DNA of 11,701 nucleotides from Patescibacteria group bacterium. Lineage in GTDB: Bacteria; Patescibacteriota; Minisyncoccia; Phycocordibacterales; SBAW01. The stretch covers positions 1 to 11,701 of the forward strand of contig JAGWIT010000030.1 of NCBI GenBank assembly GCA_028866155.1, in the 5' to 3' direction. Of this stretch, positions 1 to 4,987 are shown piece after piece; the first letter of the stretch is position 1, and the number at the start of each line of letters is the position of its first letter. Under the pieces are notes generated by a model. The model had not been told where the DNA came from. It did not search any database and was given only the letters and a program-made list of their open reading frames with translations. The position numbers and the translations under genes are program-made.

Positions 1-22
1 TGAAGAAATAAATATAAGCAGA

Positions 23-51
23 TTGCAAATTAAGCGAATTTAAAGTAGTAT
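23..51 (+). promoter_or_regulatory. Probable sigma70-type promoter of rplK
   Basis: TTGCAA (23-28) and TAGTAT (46-51) are separated by 17 bases, a good match to a housekeeping promoter. Transcription would begin near 57-58, exactly at the first base of the hairpin at 57-80. Bases 1-22 show no recognisable feature; they may be the tail of an upstream intergenic region. Confidence 0.6.
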
Positions 52-56
52 CTCCA

Positions 57-80
57 CAGAAATTTCGATAAAAATTTCTG
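57..80 (+). promoter_or_regulatory. Hairpin in the rplK leader
   Basis: CAGAAATTT (57-65) and AAATTTCTG (72-80) are a perfect 9-bp inverted repeat around a 6-base loop, flanked on each side by CTCCA (52-56 and 81-85). It ends 12 bases before the rplK start codon and lacks a T-tract, so it is not a terminator. If the promoter call is right, the hairpin forms the extreme 5' end of the mRNA and could protect it or affect translation. No Shine-Dalgarno lies between hairpin and ATG. Confidence 0.65.
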
Positions 81-92
81 CTCCAAAAATCT

Positions 93-515
93 ATGGCTAA
101 AAAAATCGTCAAAAAAATAAAGATAATCGCGAGCGGCGGAGCCGCGGCCATGACCCCTGCGATGGGCCAGGTTCTCGGGCCCGCCGGCATCAACATCGGC
201 GAGTTCATCAAGAAGTTCAACGAGGCTTCTAAGGAGATGCGCGGCGACCAAGTGCCGGCCGTCATCTCGGTCTACGAAGACCGCTCATACGACTTTGTGC
301 TCAAAACCCCGCCGGCCTCAAGCCTCATCCTCAAAGCGCTCGGCAAAGAAAAGGGGAGCGGCAAGCCGAACACCAGCAAGGTCGGCATTCTCTCAAAGGC
401 TCAACTCAAAGAGATAGCCGAGAAGAAGATGCCCGACCTCAACGCGCACACGATAGACGAAGCGATGAAGATAGTTGCCGGCTCCGCTCGAAGCATGGGT
501 GTGGATATAAAATAA
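93..515 (+). CDS. rplK: 50S ribosomal protein L11
   Basis: Protein of 140 residues, the normal L11 length, starting MAKK. L11 binds the GTPase-associated region of 23S rRNA and helps elongation and release factors work. Visible family signatures: the N-terminal segment GQVLGPAGINIGEF (residues 25-38), VYEDRSYDFVLKTPPAS in the middle, the linker EKGSGKPN, and a C-terminal rRNA-binding domain ending in IAEKKMPDLNAHTIDEAMK and GSARSMG. The proline-rich helix of the antibiotic-binding cleft is altered: Pro22 is kept, but positions 20, 23 and 26 are Met, Ala and Gln where E. coli has proline. The start is fixed by homology; there is no Shine-Dalgarno. rplA, the usual downstream partner, is absent; an unrelated small gene follows. 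Confidence 0.97.
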   Translation: MAKKIVKKIKIIASGGAAAMTPAMGQVLGPAGINIGEFIKKFNEASKEMRGDQVPAVISVYEDRSYDFVLKTPPASSLILKALGKEKGSGKPNTSKVGILSKAQLKEIAEKKMPDLNAHTIDEAMKIVAGSARSMGVDIK

Positions 516-521
516 TTTTTG

Positions 522-537
522 TGCTATATTCATAGCA
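522..537 (+). promoter_or_regulatory. Extended -10 promoter inside a palindrome
   Basis: TGCTATATT (522-530) reads as an extended -10 element (TGn plus TATATT). It lies in the inverted repeat TGCTAT-ATTC-ATAGCA, a 6-bp dyad that could serve as an operator for a repressor. Predicted transcription start is about 537, leaving a roughly 30-base leader that carries the GGAGG site of the next gene. Confidence 0.5.
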
Positions 538-555
538 GGTTCATTCTCAACCCAC

Positions 556-560
556 GGAGG
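556..560 (+). promoter_or_regulatory. Shine-Dalgarno site that fixes a GTG start
   Basis: GGAGG lies 6 bases before GTG at 567. It is one of only two clear Shine-Dalgarno sites in the window and favours the GTG over an upstream in-frame ATG at 519, which would begin before the predicted promoter's start site. Confidence 0.75.
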
Positions 561-566
561 TTACGC

Positions 567-788
567 GTGACTGCTATCGAATATCGCTTACTCGCCGCCG
601 GAGCTGTTGCTGGAGCTTGCATTGCGGCCCTGGCGACTATGCACGGGCTTTCCAAAAAGTTTGAATTCAGGCAATCGAAGTTTTTCAACGAACCCATTAC
701 GGTTGTATCGACTCGGCCGGCAGATATCCCGAACTTCAGCATACTGCTTGCTCCCGACCTCACCCATGCTGAAGTGTGGGCTGCTTAA
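567..788 (+). CDS. Small predicted single-pass membrane protein, unknown
   Basis: Not recognised. With the GTG start chosen from the GGAGG site 6 bases upstream, the product is 73 residues. Residues about 6-25 (LLAAGAVAGACIAALA within them) form one hydrophobic helix, probably a membrane anchor or uncleaved signal. A short basic stretch (KKFEFRQSKF) follows, and the remaining about 40 residues are polar with no known motif; there is no lipobox. The gene is a self-contained unit between an extended -10 promoter (522-530) and a strong terminator (822-848), and is probably transcribed independently of rplK. Whether it makes protein is supported by the ribosome binding site and the fit of promoter and terminator, not by homology. 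Confidence 0.65.
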   Translation: MTAIEYRLLAAGAVAGACIAALATMHGLSKKFEFRQSKFFNEPITVVSTRPADIPNFSILLAPDLTHAEVWAA

Positions 789-821
789 AATTCTACGCAA
801 GGAAGTGGCGCCGCCGCCTTC

Positions 822-848
822 GGCCCGGGAAACCCCCGGGCCTTTTTT
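822..848 (+). terminator. Rho-independent terminator, overlapping the folA stop
   Basis: GGCCCGGG (822-829) and CCCGGGCC (835-842) form a perfect 8-bp G+C stem around a 5-base loop, followed by six T (843-848). It ends the plus-strand small gene. The T-tract overlaps the stop codon of minus-strand folA (847-849). Read from the minus strand there is no T-tract after the stem, so it should terminate in the plus direction only. Confidence 0.9.
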
Positions 849-1323
849 ATTTCTCCAGATCTACCCACTGATACTTAAGGCCCTCAAAGTCGCGGTGTTC
901 GTGGAAAATCATTTTTGTAAATAACGATTCGTATGCGGGGAAGTACGCATCGCCCTCTTTTTCTTCATCAATCAATGTTACATATAGCCGATCGACAAAC
1001 GGGAGCGCTTGCTCATAAATTTGCGCGCCGCCGATGATAAAAACTTTGTCTTTATCAATTTCTTTTGCTTTTTCTACCGCTTCTTCAATTGAATGCATAA
1101 CAACTATTCCCTCGGCGCTCCAACTGGTGTCGCGAGTGATAACTATATTGGTACGATTGGGGAGCGGCTTGCCGAGCGACTCAAACGTCTTGCGTCCCAT
1201 CACAATAGGGTGACCGGTGGTCAGCGCCTTGAAGCGTTTGAAGTCATCGGGGATACGCCACAATAATTCGTTGTCTTTGCCAATAACGCGATTTTGACCA
1301 AGCGCAGCAATGGCACAAATCAT
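847..1323 (-). CDS. folA: Dihydrofolate reductase
   Basis: Product of 158 residues, close to E. coli DHFR. It reduces dihydrofolate to tetrahydrofolate with NADPH, recycling the dihydrofolate that ThyA produces. Visible hallmarks: MICAIAALGQNRVIG at the N-terminus; LLWRIPDDF with Trp22 and the catalytic acid Asp27 at the same numbers as in E. coli; VMGRKTFESLGKPLPNR for cofactor binding (about 41-57); and the C-terminal IIGGAQIYEQALPFVDRLYVT. An in-frame ORF extends upstream to 1524, but that part reads through the divergent promoter region and the neighbouring gene, so the ATG at 1323-1321 is chosen. A TACTAT element lies 5 bases before this ATG, which suggests a leaderless transcript. It is divergent from the CYTH-dcd-thyA run. 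Confidence 0.96.
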   Translation of the reverse strand: MICAIAALGQNRVIGKDNELLWRIPDDFKRFKALTTGHPIVMGRKTFESLGKPLPNRTNIVITRDTSWSAEGIVVMHSIEEAVEKAKEIDKDKVFIIGGAQIYEQALPFVDRLYVTLIDEEKEGDAYFPAYESLFTKMIFHEHRDFEGLKYQWVDLEK

Positions 1324-1328
1324 GCCGC

Positions 1329-1334
1329 ATAGTA
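1329..1334 (-). promoter_or_regulatory. -10 element of folA
   Basis: On the minus strand TACTAT is followed by only 5 bases and then the folA ATG, so transcription would start at or next to the start codon. No convincing -35 was found. Confidence 0.5.
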
Positions 1335-1353
1335 TGGCACACAGGGGATAATT

Positions 1354-1373
1354 TGTGGATAGGGTGTGGATTG
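1354..1373 (+). promoter_or_regulatory. Two DnaA-box-like repeats between divergent genes
   Basis: TGTGGATAG (1354-1362) and TGTGGATTG (1365-1373) are direct repeats spaced 11 bases, about one helical turn. On the minus strand they read CTATCCACA and CAATCCACA, 8/9 and 7/9 matches to the E. coli DnaA box TTATCCACA. They lie in the 72-base gap between folA and the CYTH gene. They could bind DnaA or another regulator; with two imperfect sites chance remains possible. Confidence 0.35.
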
Positions 1374-1383
1374 CTAAATGCGA

Positions 1384-1389
1384 TAGTAT
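1384..1389 (+). promoter_or_regulatory. -10 element of the CYTH gene
   Basis: TAGTAT is followed by 6 bases and then ATG (1396), so the mRNA would start at or beside the start codon. There is no Shine-Dalgarno. This promoter probably also serves dcd and thyA. Confidence 0.5.
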
Positions 1390-1395
1390 GGAGTG

Positions 1396-2085
1396 ATGCA
1401 GCAGTACGAAGTCGAGATAAAGTCTCTTTTGGGGAGCGAGGAGAATGCCGAGACTCTGCGCGAGCGGATGAAGATCGTCGACCCCAATTGGAGGCTGACT
1501 TCGCGCAACAAACAGCTCAACCACTACTTTTTAGGCGGCGATTTTGCAAAACTTGCCGCGTTGGTCGCGCCGCATCTCTCGCCGGAGGCGTTCAAAAAAT
1601 TGCAGGATATCGTCGCGCGCCTGGCAGGCCAGAGCGGCAACGAGTTTTCGGTCCGCACGCGCGACAAGGACGGCAGCGTGCTCCTGGTTGTCAAAGTGTC
1701 TCTTGGCGAGGACACCAGCCAAAACGGCGTCGCGCGCATGGAGTTCGAAGAAAAAGCAAATTTAAATCTGGATGACCTCGACCAGATGCTCATCTCGGCC
1801 GGATTTCAATATCAAGCCAAGTGGTCGCGCGAGCGCGAAGAATATGCCGTGAACGGCGTCTCAATTTGTCTTGACCGCAATGCGGGCTACGGATGGCTTG
1901 CCGAGTTTGAGAAGGTCGTCGGCAGCGAAGCCGAGGTTGAGCCGGCGCGGCAGGAAGTTCGCGCGCTTATGGAGCAGTTCGGCGCGCGGGAGCTAGAGCA
2001 AGAGCGGCTTGAGCGAATGTTCGCGTTCTACAACGCGCACTGGAGCGAGTATTACGGGACCGATAAAGTATTTACTGTCCGCTAA
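1396..2085 (+). CDS. CYTH-domain protein (triphosphate-tunnel type)
   Basis: Product of 229 residues. Residues 4-9 read YEVEIK, the ExExK signature that opens CYTH domains (class IV adenylate cyclases, thiamine triphosphatases, inorganic triphosphatases). Later pieces fit the same beta-tunnel: FSVRTRDKDG and LLVVK with basic residues that would hold phosphates, RMEFEEK, and WSREREEY...ICLDRNAGYGWLAEFEKV, where acidic residues would hold metal. Substrate cannot be read from sequence. ATG 1396 is preferred to GTG 1393 because it sits 6 bases after the -10 element; the difference is one residue. It is the first gene of the thymidylate run and ends 11 bases before dcd, so the two are probably co-transcribed. 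A link to nucleotide triphosphate metabolism is inference. Confidence 0.8.
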   Translation: MQQYEVEIKSLLGSEENAETLRERMKIVDPNWRLTSRNKQLNHYFLGGDFAKLAALVAPHLSPEAFKKLQDIVARLAGQSGNEFSVRTRDKDGSVLLVVKVSLGEDTSQNGVARMEFEEKANLNLDDLDQMLISAGFQYQAKWSREREEYAVNGVSICLDRNAGYGWLAEFEKVVGSEAEVEPARQEVRALMEQFGARELEQERLERMFAFYNAHWSEYYGTDKVFTVR

Positions 2086-2096
2086 CCACTACCACC

Positions 2097-2675
2097 ATGT
2101 TTCTCTCCGACACCGACATCCTCAAAGAAGTGAAGAAGGGGTCAATTACCCTTAAACCGTTTGTTGAATCTCGATTACAGCCTGCGAGTTATGATATTTT
2201 GCTTGGCAATAAATTTATTATTAGCGAAGAGAATGTTACGCTTTTTGTCGACCCGGCAAAAAAGATTTACGCAAAGACTCACGAGATTAGCGTTAAAGAC
2301 GGAGAGCCGTTCATTCTGCACCCCGGCGTGTCGGTGCTGGGCACATCTAAAGAATACTTCGGCTCTGACGAGTTTCTCATCCAAGTGGGAGGCAAATCTT
2401 CTTTGGCTCGCGTCGGATTGATGATTCACAATACTGCCGGATTGATAAATCCGGGACACTTTTTAAATATCACGTTCGAACTTTGCAATCTAAATAATGT
2501 TCCGATTATTTTAAGACCGGGTATGGAAATAGCCCAGCTCACGTTCTCCAAACTATCGTCTCCGACGAGAAAAAACTATAAAGAGATAGGCAGATTTGTC
2601 GGGGATAATTGGAAGAACAATTTTGCAATCAAATCCACAAAAAGCAGAGCATTGGAACAGGCAAAGAAAAAATAA
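2097..2675 (+). CDS. dcd: dCTP deaminase
   Basis: Product of 192 residues, usual for the trimeric dCTP deaminase/dUTPase-fold family. It converts dCTP to dUTP and ammonia, feeding thymidylate synthesis. Signatures: LQPASYDILLG near residues 27-37; GGKSSLARVGL with Ser102 and Arg105; HNTAG; ITFELCN with Glu128 at the position of the catalytic Glu138 of E. coli; and RPGMEIAQLTF. In the motif that usually reads IDPG the Asp is Asn118, and the glycine a few residues later is Leu; the Asp is the catalytic one in dUTPases, so a second dUTPase activity looks less likely. No ribosome binding site is seen. The gene lies 11 bases after the CYTH gene and its stop is one base before the thyA ATG, suggesting co-transcription. 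Confidence 0.93.
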   Translation: MFLSDTDILKEVKKGSITLKPFVESRLQPASYDILLGNKFIISEENVTLFVDPAKKIYAKTHEISVKDGEPFILHPGVSVLGTSKEYFGSDEFLIQVGGKSSLARVGLMIHNTAGLINPGHFLNITFELCNLNNVPIILRPGMEIAQLTFSKLSSPTRKNYKEIGRFVGDNWKNNFAIKSTKSRALEQAKKK

Positions 2676-2676
2676 T

Positions 2677-3645
2677 ATGGATAAGCATCCCGAATACCAA
2701 TATTTAGATTTGCTTCGAGAAACGCTCCAAGGCGAAGAGCAGGTCGACAAGGGCACCGGCGTCAAAACCTACAGCGTGTTCGGGCGGCAAATCCGCTTTG
2801 ACCTCTCGCAAGGCTTCCCGATGCTCACAACCAAAAAGGTTTATTGGGCCGGCGTCCTGCATGAGCTTTACTGGTTTCTCTCGGGCCAGAGCAATATCAA
2901 ATATCTCGTCGACAACAACGTGCACATTTGGGACGACTACCCGTACAAAATTTATAAAGAAAAGATGGAGAAGGCTGGTGCCGTCGTGATGGGCAAGGAT
3001 GCGTTTATCAGTAAAATCGCGAGCGACAACAATTTTGCTAAAGACAACGGCGAGCTCCCGCATATCTATGGCGAGCTTTGGCGCCGCTGGCTGGCAGGAG
3101 ACGGCCGCGCGGTCGACCAGCTCGGCTGGGTCGTCGACGAACTCACCAAAGACTCCGACGCGCACAACACGCTCGTTACTTCGTGGAACCCGCAATATTT
3201 ATACTCGATGGCCAAGCCCGGTGAGGGCGCGCGGTTTCCGATTTGCCACAATCTCTATCAGATCAATATTAAAAACGGCAAAGTATGCCTCCAGCTCTAC
3301 CAAAGAAGTGCCGATATCTTCCTCGGCGTGCCGTTCAACATAGCGAGCTATGCGCTGTTGACGGTTGTACTCGCAAAAATATTGGGACGCGAGCCCGGAG
3401 AGTTTGTGCACACGTTCGGCGACTTGCACATGTACGAGAATCACCGCTCACAAGTTGAGGAGCAGTTGACCCGCGAGCCGAAAAAGTTCCCGACGCTCAC
3501 GATCGAGGGCGAGAATATTACGCTTCAGAACTTTAAGCCCGGCATGGTTAAGCTCATAGGCTACGACCCCCACCCGCCCATTAAAGCCGAGCTTACTGTT
3601 GCCGGTGGCTACAATAAGGATCTCCATGCAAAAGCAGCGGTATAA
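2677..3645 (+). CDS. thyA: Thymidylate synthase ThyA, long form
   Basis: Product of 322 residues. It methylates dUMP to dTMP using methylene-tetrahydrofolate and releases dihydrofolate. Visible: FDLSQGFPMLTTKK (41-54); the nucleophile Cys190 in FPICHNLYQ; QRSADIFLGVPFNIASYALL with Arg210, Asp213 and the uracil-reading Asn (about 221); HMYENH with His251 and Tyr253; and the C-terminal GYDPHPPIK. It exceeds the 264-residue E. coli enzyme mainly through an insert at about 88-125, the region where Lactobacillus casei ThyA also has one. Odd: the family's SRR pair that binds the dUMP phosphate across the dimer is replaced by Ala-His163-Asn164, and the R of DRTGTG by Lys25. The ATG one base after the dcd stop is chosen; an in-frame upstream extension lies within dcd. 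Confidence 0.95.
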   Translation: MDKHPEYQYLDLLRETLQGEEQVDKGTGVKTYSVFGRQIRFDLSQGFPMLTTKKVYWAGVLHELYWFLSGQSNIKYLVDNNVHIWDDYPYKIYKEKMEKAGAVVMGKDAFISKIASDNNFAKDNGELPHIYGELWRRWLAGDGRAVDQLGWVVDELTKDSDAHNTLVTSWNPQYLYSMAKPGEGARFPICHNLYQINIKNGKVCLQLYQRSADIFLGVPFNIASYALLTVVLAKILGREPGEFVHTFGDLHMYENHRSQVEEQLTREPKKFPTLTIEGENITLQNFKPGMVKLIGYDPHPPIKAELTVAGGYNKDLHAKAAV

Positions 3646-3656
3646 TAAAGTATGAT
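3641..3656 (+). promoter_or_regulatory. Candidate -10 elements for glyA
   Basis: TATAAT (3641-3646, overlapping the thyA stop) and TATGAT (3651-3656) are both good -10 hexamers 32-48 bases before the glyA ATG. No clear -35 was identified, so it is uncertain which one acts. Confidence 0.4.
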
Positions 3657-3668
3657 CTAAGTGGAGAC

Positions 3669-3689
3669 ATGGCCGGATTACTTACTTAA
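3669..3689 (+). CDS. Possible six-codon leader ORF ahead of glyA
   Basis: ATG at 3669 opens the reading frame MAGLLT, and its TAA stop overlaps the glyA ATG by one base (TAATG). GGAG at 3663-3666 is only two bases from this ATG, closer than normal. The arrangement is what translational coupling would look like, but such a short frame can occur by chance. Confidence 0.25.
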   Translation: MAGLLT

Positions 3690-4972
3690 TGGACACGACC
3701 ATGGATCTCTATAATTTCATCTCACAACAAGATAAAGAAGTGTTTGGCGCTCTCGAGGGCGAAGAGAAGCGCGAGCGGGAAGGTCTCGAACTTATCCCCT
3801 CCGAAAATTACGTTTCAAAGGCGGTGCGCGAAGCTCAGGGCTCGATTTTAACCAACAAATACGCCGAGGGATACCCGACCAAGCGCTACTATGGAGGGCA
3901 AACCTACACCGACGAGGTCGAGACGCTCGCCATTGAGCGGGCTAAAAAACTGTTCGGCGCAAAGTTCGCCAACGTTCAGCCGCACTCGGGCGCCAACGCC
4001 AACATCGCGATGTACTTCGCGTGCTTAGAGCCCGGCGACACGGTTTTGGGGATGGATCTTTCCCACGGCGGGCATTTAACGCACGGGCATCCGGTGACCT
4101 ACATCACCAAGTTCTTCAACTTCGTGCGCTACAAAATGAAGGATACCAGTACGGGCGAGATAGATTACGACGAGATGCGCGAAGTGGCGCGCAAAGAAAA
4201 ACCTAAAATAATCCTTGCCGGATTCTCGGCCTACAGCCGCGAGCTCGATTATGCAAAATTTGTCTCTATTGCCAAAGAAGTCGGCGCATACTCGGTCATC
4301 GACGTCGCGCACATCGCCGGGCTCATCGCCGGGGGCGCCGTCAAAAACCCGTTCGATTTCGGCTTTGACGTGATGACCTCAACAACGCACAAAACACTGC
4401 GCGGCCCGCGCGGCGGCCTTATCCTCACGCGCGAAAGCGAGGAGCTCGCCAAAAAAATAGACAAAGCGGTGTTCCCGGGCTTCCAAGGCGGGCCGCTCAT
4501 GCATGTTATTGCCGCCAAGGCGGTCGCGTTTGGAGAAGCATTGCACCCTTCTTTTAAGACTTACGCCGCTCAAATTCTCAAGAATGCCAAAGCGATGGAG
4601 GCGGTCTTCAAAAACGCCGGCGTACGCATGCTTGGCGGCGGCACTTCAAATCACCTTATTCTCGCTGACGTGTTCGGCAGCCTCGGTGTCTCGGGCAAAG
4701 AGGCCGAAGAGGTGCTTGACCGCGTCGGCATCACGCTCAACAAAAACGCGATAGCCGACGACAGCCGCAAGCCTATGGACCCCTCGGGTATCCGCTTTGG
4801 CACGCCGGCCATCACCACGCGCGAGTTTAAAGAAGGCGAGTCCAAGCGCGTCGCCGAGCTCATGCTCGACGCGCTCAAAAACCGCGCCGACCAGACAAAA
4901 CTCGATGCCATTCATCAAGAAATCAAACAGTTATGCGCGCAATTTCCAATCCCTGATTCTTTCGTGCAGTGA
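3689..4972 (+). CDS. glyA: Serine hydroxymethyltransferase
   Basis: Product of 427 residues, normal length. This PLP enzyme converts serine and tetrahydrofolate to glycine and methylene-tetrahydrofolate, the carbon donor for ThyA. Visible: LELIPSENYVS near the N-terminus, NKYAEGYPTKRYYGGQ, VQPHSGANANIA, DVAHIAGLIAGG, and the PLP-lysine motif STTHKTLRGPRGG with Lys235 (numbered from ATG 3689). A second in-frame ATG at 3701 would remove four residues (MDTT); it gives a more typical N-terminus, so the exact start is uncertain. The gene follows thyA by 43 bases and may have its own promoter. The next gene starts 15 bases after its stop. Confidence 0.96.
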   Translation: MDTTMDLYNFISQQDKEVFGALEGEEKREREGLELIPSENYVSKAVREAQGSILTNKYAEGYPTKRYYGGQTYTDEVETLAIERAKKLFGAKFANVQPHSGANANIAMYFACLEPGDTVLGMDLSHGGHLTHGHPVTYITKFFNFVRYKMKDTSTGEIDYDEMREVARKEKPKIILAGFSAYSRELDYAKFVSIAKEVGAYSVIDVAHIAGLIAGGAVKNPFDFGFDVMTSTTHKTLRGPRGGLILTRESEELAKKIDKAVFPGFQGGPLMHVIAAKAVAFGEALHPSFKTYAAQILKNAKAMEAVFKNAGVRMLGGGTSNHLILADVFGSLGVSGKEAEEVLDRVGITLNKNAIADDSRKPMDPSGIRFGTPAITTREFKEGESKRVAELMLDALKNRADQTKLDAIHQEIKQLCAQFPIPDSFVQ

Positions 4973-4981
4973 TGATAGAGT
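4973..4981 (+). promoter_or_regulatory. Extended -10 of the DUF2914 gene
   Basis: TGATAGAGT (TGn plus TAGAGT) begins directly after the glyA stop and is followed by 6 bases and the ATG at 4988. The whole intergenic gap of 15 bases is thus promoter, and the mRNA would start at or near the ATG. Confidence 0.5.
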
Positions 4982-4987
4982 AAAGGC

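Noticed and set aside
519..566. ATG at 519 as the start of the small membrane protein
   Set aside because: It lies upstream of the predicted transcription start and adds residues without a hydrophobic or conserved pattern; GTG 567 has a correctly spaced GGAGG.
1324..1395. Replication origin at the DnaA-like boxes
   Set aside because: Only two imperfect boxes, no AT-rich unwinding region, and no dnaA or dnaN nearby.
1324..1524. N-terminal extension of the folA frame by 67 codons
   Set aside because: It reads through the divergent promoter region and the start of the CYTH gene; homology begins exactly at the ATG 1323-1321 (MICAIAALG), giving the normal DHFR length.
2704..3195. Minus-strand open frame of 163 codons opposite thyA
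   Set aside because: Antisense to conserved ThyA sequence with no supporting signals.
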